Positions 1 through 10,722 of a stretch of 64,000 nt of DNA are shown piece after piece; the stretch's first letter is position 1; the number at the start of each line of letters is the position of its first letter. The stretch comes from Periplaneta americana (taxonomy: Eukaryota > Arthropoda > Insecta > Blattodea > Blattidae). Below the pieces are notes generated by a model, which saw only the letters and a list, made by a program, of their open reading frames with translations, was not told the DNA's origin and made no database searches. The stretch covers positions 93,997,106 through 94,061,105 of the forward strand of contig NC_091132.1 in the NCBI RefSeq assembly GCF_040183065.1, written 5' to 3'. The translations under genes were made by a program, and so were the position numbers.

Positions 1-931
1 TAAATTTATAATTGTGTTACATTTGGAAAAGTTTCATTAACAAAGAACCAGATACCAGCGAAACAAACCTTAGGATGGCCTTATTTAGCGCACTTACCTC
101 ATACGCAAACAGGAGAATTTGGTGAATCGAGAAACATTTGGAAAATAATTTCTTCGGGGCGAGCTTTTTTTTTTTGCGTTACGTATGTACAGGACTGAAA
201 TAACAACTAGCTGCACTCTTCTTTCAAGATGAACAGTGCTAAATAATGTATAATCCTTAAAACTTTATTGTCTTAGTAGGTATGTGATTGAACCCGGAAC
301 TTGTGATCCACTGGAATAAAGATAAATATTATTTCGTCGAGCAAAAGTATTATAGACTCTGGACTAAATTTCTCCTCTCTCGAGTTTTAGTAATACCTTA
401 GTTGGATACTAAGTGGCCTCTGAGGCGATGAGCTTATCACTTATCCCTCTACCCTCTGTCGGCAAATAAGTATAACTAAATTCCCTGGAAATATTAAAAC
501 TTCTGCTTTGAGGGTACCTATGCTCCGACTACGGAATTAAGGGTTCATTGAATCAACGAATGGGCAAGAGAATAGAGGTTGAACAAAGATTATTTTCAGC
601 CTTGTCCAAGTCCATGTCTTCTCTTCTTCCAGACGATTTAAATGGCCCTTTCTTTCCTTATGCTGGGAGGTTTCAAAGCAATAGTTGATGCACAAAGACA
701 TCTTGAATGTTGAGCAAAATTTGTACACTTTACTTCCATTTTCTACCCCTGAGTTAATGTTGAAAATAATTAATCGAACACGCTTTCAAACACTAAAACA
801 TCAGAAGCACTCCTAGAAAACCTACAACACGGATGGTTTATGAATAAATTTCCCAGAATTTTGCCGAGATCGGAGTCTGGCAACTAATTCAAAATTCGTC
901 AGATGATCGATTGTTTTAGTCTGTTATTTCT
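1..931. other. No recognisable feature
   Basis: AT-rich sequence with only short open frames on either strand. I see no domain, tRNA-like head, inverted-repeat end or tandem array here. Confidence 0.5.
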
Positions 932-1168
932 CAACGCTTTATTATCTGCTAGGTTACTTAGCGTCGATCAGATCGGTTGATAGCGAGATGGTATTTGACG
1001 AGATGTCGCAGAGAATTCGCCACGAATTTTCTGATATTAACCTTAAAGTTGGCGAAAACCTTGCAGAAAATGCAACCAGGTAATCAGCTCAAACAGTAAC
1101 CGAATCTATGCCCGAACACAACTTCGGATAAAAAAACACGCTTCCGCCTGAGCTACGCCGGTGGTTCC
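932..1168 (-). repeat. tRNA-derived SINE, family S1, degenerate copy
   Basis: Read on the minus strand, the right end starts with a Pol III A-box-like TAGCTCAGGCGG, followed by a degenerate B box, and the body ends to the left in the block TTACTTAGCGTCGAT. That same block and the neighbouring GCGAGATG...ATTTG..GAGATG stretch recur in the copies near 15.4 kb and 23.5 kb, which defines the family. It does not encode protein. The copy is old: the head is mutated and there is no clear target duplication. Confidence 0.7.
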
Positions 1169-1472
1169 TGCTGATTACATTACGACTGAATTTTGAGATA
1201 ACAGAATAATAACATGGATAAGATTAGGAAATTTTGCTGTACGTAGTACAGAGTGAAATTATGCTTTTTATACCCCTGAATCTTATATTCTTCAGTTGAA
1301 ATTCGGTACGTTCTTCAGGGAAAGAGTAGAAGGTCAAGTACTGAGCTTTCATAATGCACTTCTTCTTTACAGCGCGTGGAATGTTAATGCAAGCCGCTGC
1401 GTCGAGAACAAATCGTCCCTTCAACATGCAATGAATCGGAAGAGGAACAGATAGGTTTCATGTTCATCTTAC

Positions 1473-1581
1473 CCGCGAAACGACAGTGTAGGGGATCTTT
1501 TTTACGAGATTCGATTCCAGAGCTACTTTCGCTCTCGAAAGTGCGACTGAATTCCAACGGCCTTTTACGTAACCTAGACAT
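1473..1581 (-). CDS. Possible first coding exon of an unrecognised gene
   Basis: On the minus strand a frame opens with ATG at 1581-1579 and runs 36 codons to a good splice-donor-like CGG|GTAAGA (the GT is the complement of 1471-1472). The product is basic and serine-rich (starts MSRLRKRPLEF), with balanced codon use and none of the RT, transposase or low-complexity features seen elsewhere. The open frame itself continues to 1384 past the donor. I do not recognise the protein. It could equally be a chance frame or a fragment of an unknown mobile element; no acceptor or second exon can be assigned within the window. Confidence 0.22.
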
Positions 1582-1879
1582 TTCTCGCTGTCATACTTGG
1601 ATATTTCATGTTGCAAATTTTAAATGTTATTTAATAAACTATATTTTTCCAAGTTTAAGAAGTTATATGGAGCTATTAACACCATATGCCGGTGGACTAA
1701 AGTAGAGGCAGAAGAAAAAGGCGGTTTCTTTCATACGGAAAGTACTTATCCTACACTTTCTCTAGCGGTTTATGACCTGAACAAAGATATCTTCCTGTCG
1801 TTGCGTTCTAATGTTAGTTATTGACAAATGTTCATCTGTGATACTACTGTGCTCTTTAAACGGAAAAAGAACACATTTT

Positions 1880-2783
1880 ATAATGGATCTTTAAGGAGCA
1901 ATATATATTTTGAACTCCGGAGCCTGAAGTTCATATGGACGGACAAGACAATAAACCGCAATGTCAAGTTCGAAGCACTAGAGACATGTATAATCCCAGT
2001 TTTGCTATACGGCTGCCAAACTTGGACATTGTCCGAGAGATAACGCTCAAGTATACAAACATGCCAGAGGAAGATGCAAAGAAAAATACTGGGCACCACG
2101 CTACGAGACAGAATGACAAACGAAACACTACAAAGACTGACGAACACTACTGACGCAGAACGAGCCACGGCAACGAAGTGGACCTGGGGGGACATGTGGC
2201 GAGACTACACCAGACAAGATAGACCCATACAGTCACGATGTGGGACCCCTGCGTCGGAAAGAGAGGACAGGAATGACCACGGCTAAGATAGTCTGACATG
2301 TTTACCAAAGAGGCGGGGAAACAATGGTCGAGGACAGCAAAGAACAGAGTTTTGTGGAAAGAACTAGGGAAGGTCATTGTAAATAGATAACGTAATCAGT
2401 GTTAAGATATGGTAAATAGTAAAGTCAGTATTAGTGAAAGTGTAAGATAAGTTTTGTAAATAGTAAAGTCAGTGTTGAGAAAGTGTCAGATAAATAGTTC
2501 AAATAGCAATCAGTGTTTGTCAAAGTGCCGGTGTCAGTATAATGTGTGTAGTGCAAAAAAAATGAACAAAGAACAGAGTGCTGAGACTAGTTAAAGTTGA
2601 ACAGGGTTATTAACCATGTCACAAAAGTAGTATACACGACAAGCTAGCCTGGATTGGCTCACCAAGCGAGTACACTTGAGCCATCTCTGTCGAGGGGGGT
2701 CTAACCCCATCACAGGACGCCTGTGCCCAACATGGGACATCATGGCTAACATTCATTCATTCATTCATTCATTTATTTTGAAC
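1880..2783 (+). pseudogene. RTE-like LINE 3' end (RT C-terminal region and 3'UTR)
   Basis: Three overlapping frames give consecutive pieces of the region downstream of a reverse transcriptase: IPVLLYGCQTWTL near 1995-2035, then CQRKMQRKILG near 2060-2095, then a basic tail. The known family function is target-primed retrotransposition. At least two frameshifts and a stop right after the TWTL motif make it dead. The 3'UTR (about 2400-2745) holds a roughly 45-bp imperfect repeat (GTAAATAGTAAAGTCAGT twice, 2411 and 2456) and ends in an (ATTC)n tail at about 2750-2776, as expected for a LINE 3' terminus. The 5' part is missing. Confidence 0.75.
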
Positions 2784-3165
2784 AGGGCTTCCTTTGTAAG
2801 GAAAATAAAAGTAGAAGCAGTTCCGTAGTTAGGCTGGTACGGCCGGTATACCGTACCATCTAAAATAAAAACTTGCTGTTACCGTACCAGAAAAAAATAC
2901 ATAGACTCGAAAATATATTGTGTTTACGCTATAATAATCTTTAATAGATTTTTAAATGGAGGATGTTAGCTATTTGAAAAACATTTTCATTTTGATATAT
3001 GGATAAAAGTAGCGGCTGGCATCTCACATCCTTTGCTTAAACGTTTGTCCATTCGTTCTTTTATCGAAAACCATGATCTGGCACTTCAGGAGTAGTTTTG
3101 ATTTGTTAATTTCAACTTGCATACCGCCGTCGTATTTCTATAAGTAATTAACACCAACTGTGTGG
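2784..3165. other. Unannotated AT-rich stretch with a short palindrome
   Basis: Contains a GGTACGG / CCGTACC inverted pair at about 2832-2855 and a second CCGTACC shortly after, but no coding potential. It may be the edge of an unclassified DNA element; nothing further can be supported. Confidence 0.3.
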
Positions 3166-3310
3166 CATGGCGCATCAAGAAATCTGCTACAGTGATTCGC
3201 TAATTTGAAAACTTGCATAGGTGCCTTCGCATGACACTAATTTTATGATGTAGCGCCCCAAGTATTCTGCTGCACTGATTCACTAATTTTAAAACTAGCT
3301 CAGATGTAAT
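3166..3310 (+). repeat. Imperfect direct duplication, about 80-bp spacing
   Basis: The segment around 3175-3230 (AATCTGCTACAGTGATTCGC then TAATTTGAAAACTTGC) is repeated around 3255-3308 (ATTCTGCTGCACTGATTCAC then TAATTTTAAAACTAGC). Divergence is substantial, so the duplication is old or the two halves are separate copies of a dispersed repeat. Confidence 0.6.
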
Positions 3311-3555
3311 GCTAGCAGTTTGCTAGAAGGGGGAAATATTGTTACTTTTCGTGCGTTCATGAATCTTGAGTCTAGTTATATATTATAGATTTTACTGCAA
3401 TTTCAACTAAAGAATGTGAATGAGCAATACTGAAATAAACGATATCTGCAATAAGAAAAGGAATACTCTTCTAGTAAAAGAGTCCTTAGGTTTATGTTCC
3501 TAAAATGTGTTGGGCCACCAATGTCAGCGTTTAATTTTTTACCTTTAGGCCTAGG

Positions 3556-3810
3556 CAATTCAGGAAGAGAAAAAGGAACTGGTTGGGTCACTGACTGAGA
3601 AAAAACTGCCTACTGAAAGATGTACTGGAAGGAATGGTAAACAGGAGAAGAGTTCGCGGCAGAAGAGGATATCAGATGATTGACGACATTAAGATCTATG
3701 AATTACATGAGGAGACAGAGGAAGGCAGAAAATAGGAAAGATTAGAGAAAGCTGGGTTTGCAGTGAAAGACCTGCCCTTGAGCATGACACCGAATGACTG
3801 AATGAATTAA
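3556..3810 (+). mobile_element. LINE family B, 3' terminal fragment
   Basis: Nucleotide match to the other B-family copies (10.7, 8.7 and 55.4 kb): the segment encodes, in broken frame, the basic stretch after the RT (GH.LR.NCLLKDALEGM-type) and the terminal block GCTGGGTTTGCAGTGAAAGA near 3752. It finishes in a GAAT-type tail (GAATGACTGAATGAATTAAT). Only the last quarter of the element's 3' half is present, typical of 5' truncation during target-primed reverse transcription. Confidence 0.7.
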
Positions 3811-4377
3811 TAGCCTATGCAATTGTGGCTTCGATCTGGAAGGAGGTCTGCAGAGGCCATTGCATGACGAAGAAGTAATCTTGGAAAAGAAGTATAAAAC
3901 GAGTCCATACAGAGTCTAGTCTGACCAAGGAGATTTCAACAGTACCCCATAAAATTTGTTTCCAACTACAGCACTGGGTAGAAGTCAATTTAACGAAGAC
4001 TGTATGAAATATTCTGACTGAACGTTAGAAATTAAAAGGCGGCAGTTTCTTTCTCCATCCAGCTTCCTTACTTTGCTGATAGATGCCGCTGACCAACATC
4101 TAGGTTTAGACTGCATACATTTCTAAAGGTCATGTGAACAAATCACGAAACAATATGAGGAATTGGATAATGGTATCCGATAAATCTTTTAAAACTATTG
4201 TATTTGTGGAATGTAAAAGGAAAAAATTGCTATGATTACGTACATATAGAAGATAATATTATTTTAAAACACGATTAGCACACGATTAGGAAACGACCAG
4301 AGAGTCGTACTTGCGTCCCAAAGACATTGTAGGGCATCTCGATGTGACCAGTGATATTGCCTTATACTATCAATATA
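3811..4377. other. No recognisable feature
   Basis: No domain-bearing frame, repeat end or RNA-like fold recognised between the B-family LINE tail and the TIR element that follows. Confidence 0.45.
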
Positions 4378-5257
4378 AGGTGGGTGCTCCTGTTATGGCT
4401 ATGTTCCTGATATGGCCACCCCGCTATTGTGAGTTAGTTAACCAAACAATTTGCTAAATTGCTGCAGCATCCAGTGAAAGGCCATCCTGGCATGTCACTT
4501 GATCGTTTTCCATCCAGCCAGGTTGAGCAATATGGCGTCTGTTGCCTGTTTTGCGGTTTTCATGTGACCTCTTCTTATTTTTCTCTGATAAGTCTCCTTT
4601 GTTTTATGCATGTTTTTCAAATACTTGCCCATGAAAACCATCGTACTCCATTCAGTTTTTAATGTTCTGTTGATTGGTGTTGTCGTTGATGGCGTATCTT
4701 TTACGAGTTGTTCATAATCAAACGATTTTCGTGAAAGCTTACCTGCTCCTGATATGGACATATTAAATGTACCATGGCCATATCAAGTTCATTTCACTTT
4801 TACTTTTTCGCCTGATAAATTTACTTGCCTTATAGCTGTGATTACGCAAAAATTTTGTATTTTAAGAAAAACAACTTAATTTTTTATGGAAAAACCTGTT
4901 TTCACTACACTTTTGAACTTTAAAAAAGATTATTAAGTGTCATGTTTATTCCTTTTACACCAAAATTATTTAATTTTAGCACAACTGCGCTATCAAACTG
5001 AAAACAATCACAATTTATAGAACATGGAACAAGGGTGGCCATATCATGTGCACGTGTTTCTGATATGGCCAGTAGGTAGACTTTTGGAATTTGGGAGTTT
5101 TTGGACAATTAAAGCTATTTTTATGGGGAAAGGAAATTGTTTTAAGAAAGTCCATTAGACTAAGAACGAGTAAGAAAAAAGTGGTTTACATTTTTTTCAA
5201 AATTGCGGCTAGAAAAATTCTCAAACCTTAGCATGGCCATATCAGGGACACCTACCT
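4378..5257. mobile_element. 880-bp TA-flanked TIR element with repeated TGATATGGCCA motif
   Basis: Left end AGGTGGGTGCTCCTG and the reverse complement of the right end, AGGTAGGTGTCCCTG, are terminal inverted repeats (about 22 of 26 positions alike), each bordered by TA (4376-4377 and 5258-5259). TA duplication points to the Tc1/mariner superfamily or a derived MITE. An 11-bp motif TGATATGGCCA, in either orientation and with small changes, occurs about seven times: near 4390, 4407, 4749, 4773, 5036, 5060 and 5233, twice as close head-to-head pairs. An 88-codon minus-strand frame (4495-4761) shows no domain I recognise, so the element looks non-autonomous. Confidence 0.75.
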
Positions 5258-6230
5258 TAGTATTTCTCTGCAGAAGCAGACAGTTTAGTGATCATTACTA
5301 AGGAAAGGCTCTGATGAATCCAACTAGATTGCATATAAATCACTAGTTCGTCCAATAATGGAATATGGTGCTGCATATTGGGACCCTTACAGATTAGAAC
5401 ATATTAATACACTGGAAAAGATTCAAAAACGGGCTATCAAGTGTTGTCGTAATAATTCACAATTAAAATGGGACACACTCACGGACCGGAGAACGCGGAT
5501 TCGATTATGCCCAATGTTCAAAACATACAGAGGCGAGCCTGCCTGGAGAGAAATAAAAATAGATTGCAGCCGCCAAATTACTCTTCAAGGAACGACCACT
5601 CATAATATAAATTGAGGGAAATAAGACAGAGGACGGACACTGGAAAGTTTTCTTTTCTCAGTCGTACTATCAGGGGCTAGAATGCTTTACCTGCAGACTT
5701 ACTAAAGGCTTTACCAATAACCAAAATTGTATTTAAAATTAGGCTTAAGGACTTTACTAATAGACGGTAGTATATTATACACACCACTTAAAGGGTGTAA
5801 TTTATATCTTGTTATTTGAAGTATTCTACCAGTGAGGAAGTGTGTTGTGTCAGTCAAGTGTGTAGTGTCAGTGAAGTCTATTGTGTAAGTGAAGTGTGTT
5901 GGTGTCAGTGAAGTGGCTGTGCAAATTATTTGAACAGTGAAATGGTTAGAAGTGTTAGTGAAATCAGGTAGAATCAGTGCAGTGAGTGAGTTGACAGCGA
6001 AATAAGTGTAGTGCCGAAAGGTACTTGTGCAGGTATGAACCTGTCACACTCGTGGGTCTTAGTTCGAACTTAAGGTTAAGATACAAATTAGATTTACTTT
6101 AAATGTTACTTTAAGTGACCATGCTTCATTTAATTTAGGATGCTCCTTGTTATTATTATTAATTATTATTATTATTATTAATTATTGTTTTTATTAGTTG
6201 TGTTTATTATTAATTGTCATTATTGAGTGT

Positions 6231-6450
6231 TTTGAAAGGCATGTTGGTCCGACAAGTTAACAAGTAGACGAAAATAAAATATCATAGGTCCTTCAATATC
6301 TGTCTATTTATAAACTAATGTATAATACAAAAGAATACATTAGGTTACATACATAAAACACATATGCGACTAGCGCTTTCGCTATTAAAATAGCATCATC
6401 AGGTCTGGCTTGCATATTTTGTACAGTTATTGAAGGTCCTTTGATATTTT
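6231..6450 (-). mobile_element. 220-bp insertion with 12-bp target duplication, internal inverted repeat and hammerhead motif
   Basis: The segment is flanked by identical ATTATTGAGTGT at 6219-6230 and 6451-6462, so its limits are set by an apparent target-site duplication inside a LINE 3'UTR. Inside, 6276-6298 and 6428-6450 are inverted copies (21 of 23 positions; core GGTCCTTCAATA), and between them lies a hammerhead-ribozyme-like motif on the minus strand. There is no coding capacity. Short hammerhead-bearing elements with terminal repeats are known as Penelope-derived or retrozyme-like sequences; assignment to either is inference. The arm at 6276 is 45 bp inside the left boundary. Confidence 0.65.
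6362..6417 (-). ncRNA. Candidate type I hammerhead ribozyme
   Basis: Minus-strand reading shows all core parts in order: CTGATGA, a five-pair stem II (GCTAT/ATAGC with TTTA loop), GAA, the self-complementary AGCGCT, then A at the cleavage position, then GTC. GAC immediately before the core pairs with that GTC, and ATATGC pairs with GCATAT further out, giving stem I with an internal loop. The very short palindromic stem III would fold stably only as a dimer, as in reported Penelope hammerheads. One extra U lies between the core and stem II. Self-cleavage is predicted, not shown. Confidence 0.6.
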
Positions 6451-6506
6451 ATTATTGAGTGTAATTAGTTACCACTGCCACCGGGTATATACCCATTTGC
6501 AGTGTG

Positions 6507-6580
6507 AATAAATAGGCCTACATACATACATACAACATACATACATATATACATACATATATACATACATACACATACAT
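6507..6580. repeat. (ACAT)n microsatellite
   Basis: Imperfect CATA/ATAC repeats directly after the family C LINE terminus; probably the element's 3' tail expanded after insertion. Confidence 0.9.
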
Positions 6581-7404
6581 CATTAAAAATATTTTTATGT
6601 ACTTGTTAATTGACTGTCTTCCTTCTTTCTTTTTCCCTCGTATTCTTCCTTCCTTCCTTTTTTTCTATTTTCTTTTTCTTACTCTGCTTAACTATCTAGC
6701 CTTACACACCACTGCGTGTAGGGGAGGAAGATTCATTTGATCGTACACTAGATATTTCACACATGCGAGCCTCCATGGGACGCAAGACCTTCGTTAAGAC
6801 ATTACAGGACAATCACAAAACAACAAACAAACACCCAGTCCCGTGAACGGAAGAAAAAATTATTCCATTGCTCACGATGGGAATTGGACTTCAAACCACT
6901 TTGATAGACAGCGGATGTGTTATACTTGAGTGTGTCAACATAAAATGAAAGTGCAAATTATAATAATTACAGTAAGGGTTTACTGTTATTTACTTTCTAG
7001 ATCCGTCTGTTTCTACTGTTATTTCTATGTCTTGAAGAGTTACGAATCTGTGCAATGTGTCGCAGGTGGGAAAGTCATAAAAGGTACTTTAAAATAGAGC
7101 ATATCCACTCTTTGTTTATTGGTGGCGTAAAAATTATTACAGTTTTAATTTTACAGTCAGTATTGCGTGTCCTCATTATGCGAAGTTTATATCCAGACTT
7201 CCCAGCGGCTTCCATACCTAAAACGATGTACGTTGTCTGGTTAAGTGCAGTAGGAGTTATCGGACAAAATAATGATATCCAAACAAGGGGGAGGTACACC
7301 ATTGGTCTGCAAAAATTTAGTGAAATTTATTTTTTTCTTATATCTCAGCTACTATAAAAGCTAAATGAACAAAACTTTTCATGCTTAATATACATACATT
7401 ACAC
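6581..7404. other. No identified gene
   Basis: Pyrimidine-rich start (6615-6690, CTTCC/TTTC runs), then two overlapping opposite-strand open frames of 100 and 75 codons around 7055-7357. Neither shows a motif I recognise, and their mirror-image overlap suggests at most one is meaningful. May be an old unclassified repeat. Confidence 0.35.
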
Positions 7405-7915
7405 TTATTTGCAGAGTCATCAATATCGATTATCTAACAGAAAGCAATAGGAAAGATCAACTAAATTCATTTCTAGCATATTTCAATTTAATTTACACAG
7501 TAAATTTTCCAACCAGAATGCAAGAGGATTCAGCTACTGCAATACAATTGACAACATATTTATCGGAAAATAAAGAATAGGTATATCTCAAATAATCCCA
7601 ATAATTAATGGTCTTTTGGATCATAATGCTCAGCTCGTAAATATAAATATTAAAACATCATCAAAAATACCAACTAAAGTGAGAGTCATAAATATAAACA
7701 GAGAATCATTAGACAATTTTGAAAGAAACCTTAAAAATGAAACAAGGGAATCAGTATATAGTCAAAGTGATATGAACAGTAAATTCAACGAGTTCCATAA
7801 AAATTTCTAAATATTTTTAATCCAGTTTCCCTGTAAAGTGTAAAAATGCAAAAATAGATGGATTACACAAGTTATTAAAATCTCGTGTAAAATCAAGAGA
7901 TCATTATACATACAG
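7405..7915 (+). pseudogene. LINE endonuclease-domain fragment
   Basis: Broken frames read as the C-terminal part of an APE-type endonuclease of a non-LTR retrotransposon: INNDYL-like start, then QLNSFLAYFNL, TVNFPTRMQ..SATAI at 7480-7550, and LLDHNAQL at 7614-7635, where the family normally has S-D-H-D. Loss of the catalytic SDH core (now LDH) plus internal stops mean no activity. The fragment ends where a family A LINE begins, so it was either truncated before or cut by that insertion. Confidence 0.6.
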
Positions 7916-7921
7916 AGCAGA

Positions 7922-8672
7922 AAGCAGGGAAATTTTACTTGAAGCAAGTAAAGTGATTGATTTGGAAGTAAACTCCGAAAAGACAAAGTATATGATTATG
8001 CCTCGTGACCAGAATATTGCATGAAATGGATATATAAAAATTGGAGATTTGCCCTTCGAAGAGGTGGAAAAATTCAAATATCTTGGAGCAAAATAACACT
8101 AGGGGGGAAATTAAACGCAGAATAAATATGGGAAATACCTGTGATTATTGGGTTGAGAAGCTTTTGTCATTTAGTCTGCTGTCACAAAATCTGAAAGTTA
8201 GAATATGTAAAACAGTTATATTACCGGTTGTTCTCTATGGTTGTGAAACTTGGACTCTTACTTCGAGTGAGGAACAGAGATTAAAGGTGTTTGAGGATAA
8301 GGTTCTTAGGAAAATATTTGGGGCTAGGAGGGATGAAGTTAGAGGAGAATGGAGAAAGTTACACAACGCAGAACTGCATGCATTGTATTCTTCACCTAAC
8401 ATAATTAGCGACATTAAATCCAGATGTTTGAGATGGGCAGACCATGTAGCACGCATGGGCGAATCCAGAAATGCATATAGAGTGTTAGTTGGGAGACCGG
8501 AGGGAAAAAAGATCTTTGGGGAGGCCGAGACGCAGATGGGAGGATAATATTAAAATGGATTTGAGGGAGGTGGGATATGATGATAAAGACTGCATTAATC
8601 TTGCTCAGAATAGAGACCGTTGGCGGGCTTATGTGAGGGCGGCAATGAACTCCGAGTTCCTTAAGAGCTATT
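7922..8672 (+). pseudogene. LINE family A, RT C-terminal region, frameshifted
   Basis: Matches the copy at 9.7 kb. Pieces include LLEASKVIDLEVNSEKTKYMI (broken), then LPVVLYGCETWTL at 8221-8256, the helical KVFEDKVLRKIFGA, RWADHVARMGESRNAYRV and, in another frame, RWEDNIKMDLREVGYDD. A deletion near 8090 removes about ten codons and causes stops; a further frameshift near 8505 splits the C-terminus. Terminates at CCGAGTTCCTTAAGAG; the TAAG tail typical of the family is lost. Confidence 0.8.
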
Positions 8673-8698
8673 TGTATTTGTATATTATATAAGAATTA

Positions 8699-8925
8699 AG
8701 GTAGATACTAGTGAAGTGCTCTGTGTGGACTGTGGTATTGTATGAGACATTACGACGAAGCGAAGAGAAACGACTAGAATCATTTGAAATATGGAAATTG
8801 AAAAAAAAAAAAATGAAGCTCATATTCGGAGACTAAAAGAATGGTAGATAATAGGGAAGAATGAAGAATGCTGGGTTTGCAGTGAAGGAACTGCCTTAGG
8901 GAGTGAATGGATATAAAAAATTCCG
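8699..8925 (+). mobile_element. LINE family B fragment with internal deletion
   Basis: Begins in the block CATTACGACGAAGCGAAGAG (broken-frame LRRSE-type segment) and jumps, after an A13 run at 8800-8812, to the 3' terminal block GCTGGGTTTGCAGTGAAGGA. Compared with the 10.7-kb copy about 250 bp is missing between these blocks. It lies 30 bp after a family A LINE. Confidence 0.65.
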
Positions 8926-9572
8926 ATGTTATTTATAAACGTCTTTGAGAATATCTAGAAGATACTAGTAGATTACTGATTGCGGCTTAGATAAAATATG
9001 AAACGAGACGTTTATTGCTGGTTTTATACATTTTACCTTATCTGTCTGAAGTTAAAAGCATGCAGTTTATGGGCGATAGGTTAAATAGATTACAAACTGT
9101 TCAAAATAATATTGACATTATCGGTTCAGTCTTCAAGTTAAAGCTTCGAACGCTATTTTTACCGATGTGTAAACGAAATTAATAATACGTGAGTTATAAA
9201 ACTCACTTCTTTTAATAGTAGCACTCTATGTTAAATCAATGCATGGGCTTCTATGAACTTAGTATTTATGATTAACAAAATTTAATGAAACCATTTTATT
9301 TATTTAATGATTAGGGACTGAAAGGCAGGCTTAACCCTACGTTCGTTTTATAATTTGCCTGATATAATATGAAAATAAAATTAATTTTGGTACGCTACGG
9401 TTTTAATTTTTTAGATACACATTCATTTAAAAGAGGATTTCACAAATCGGCTTCCCTACAAAAATAACTGATATAATGACTAGGTTATATTACATTTACT
9501 GTTTCTTATGTTAAAAATAGAATTTCTCATGTATTAAATCATTTATTATTTGATAATAAAACTGTTTTAAGG
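8926..9572. other. No recognisable feature
   Basis: AT-rich, no long frames, no repeat ends noticed. Confidence 0.45.
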
Positions 9573-9588
9573 TCATCATCATCATTAC

Positions 9589-9630
<42 letters not shown>

Positions 9631-9631
9631 A
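9573..9631. repeat. (ATC)n microsatellite
   Basis: Nearly perfect trinucleotide run. Similar (ATC)/(GAT) runs sit at LINE or SINE ends elsewhere in the window (19.3, 29.1, 36.9 kb), so this may mark the tail of a degraded minus-strand element. Confidence 0.9.
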
Positions 9632-9722
9632 AGCCCTATTTCACGATGTAGATCCTCGGTTCTGTTTCGGACTTACACTTTCCTCCCATCTTTCTTACAG
9701 CTTCCTAATTCACGACGTCAGA

Positions 9723-10650
9723 ATGCTAATGTTACCTTTACATTTTTACTTTGCTCTAGAGTATGCCATTAGGAAAGTTCAGGATAACAGACAGGATTTG
9801 GAATTGAACGAGTTACATCACCTGCTTGTCTATGCGCATTACGTGAATATGTTAGGAGAAAATCCACAAACGATTAGGGAAAACACGGAAATTTTACTTG
9901 AAGCAAGTAAAGAGATAGGTTTGGAAGTAAATCCCGAAAAGACTAAGTATATGATTATGTCTCGTAGCGAGAATATTGTACGATATGGAAATATAAAAGT
10001 AGGAAATTTATCCTTTGAAGAGGTGGAAAAATTCAAATGCCTGGGAGCAACAGTAACAAATATAAATGATACTCGGGAGCAAATTAAACACAGAATAAAT
10101 ATGGGAAATGCCTATTATTATTCGTTTGAGAAGCTTTTATAATCCAGTCTGCTGTCAAAAAATCTGAAAGTTAGAATTTATGAAACAGTTATATTGCCGA
10201 ATGTTCTTTATGGTTGTGAAATTTGGACCCTCACTTTGAGAGAGGAACATACGTTAAGGGTGTTTGAGAGTAGGGTGTTTAGGAACATATTTGGAGCTAA
10301 GAAGGATGAAGTTACAGGAGAATGGAGAAAGTTTAACAACACAGAACTGCACTCATTGTATTCTTCACCAGGCATAATTAGGAACATTAAATCTAGACGT
10401 TTGAGATGGGCAGGGCATGTAGCACGTATGGGCGAATCTAGAAATGCATATAGAGTGTTAGTTGGGAGGCCGAAGGGAAAAAGGTCTTTGGGGAGGCGGA
10501 GACGTAGATGGGAAGATGATATTAAAATGGATTTGAGGGAGGTCAGATATAATGATAGAGACTGGATTGATCTCGCTCAGGACAGGGACCTATGGCGGGC
10601 TTATGTGAGGGCGGTAATGAACCTCCGGGTTCCTTAAAAGTCAGTAAGTA
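9723..10650 (+). pseudogene. LINE family A, longest RT C-terminal copy
   Basis: One reading frame of 305 codons from 9723 to 10637 with a single internal stop (TAA 10140-10142). It carries [11 protein letters not shown] (end of RT motif B region), the motif-C position changed from expected YADD to YAHY (9831-9842), [55 protein letters not shown] and the C-terminus WRAYVRAVMNLRVP. The known role is reverse transcription of its own RNA; loss of both motif-C aspartates abolishes catalysis. The 3' end is CCTTAAAAGTCAGTAAGTAA, the family's TAAG tail. RT fingers, palm N-half and endonuclease are missing; clade is probably RTE-like but unproven. Confidence 0.85.
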
Positions 10651-10722
10651 AAATGAACACTTAGTTTCCTACGTCATTAATTTGTTACACTTTTCATAAA
10701 ATACATTTCTTATACGTATTAT

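Larger units (their letters stand above)
5320..6500 (+). pseudogene. LINE family C (jockey-like) RT C-terminus plus long 3'UTR, interrupted
   Basis: Frame 5358-5615 begins MEYGAAYWDPY, the segment after the RT palm seen in jockey/CR1-group LINEs, with QKRAIKCC following; after a frameshift near 5550 the terminal pieces NALPADLLKALP and RLKDFTNRR (to about 5770) are still readable. The 3'UTR has irregular GTGTCAGTGAAGTG-type repeats (5830-6000) and ends GTGTGAATAAATA just before an (ACAT)n run. A 220-bp foreign insertion sits in the UTR at 6231-6450. A second, shorter copy lies at 34.5 kb. The 5' part (endonuclease, RT core) is absent. Confidence 0.75.

Noticed and set aside
9573-9631. Regularly spaced repeats as a CRISPR-like array
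   Set aside because: Simple trinucleotide microsatellite with no spacers; the genome is eukaryotic.
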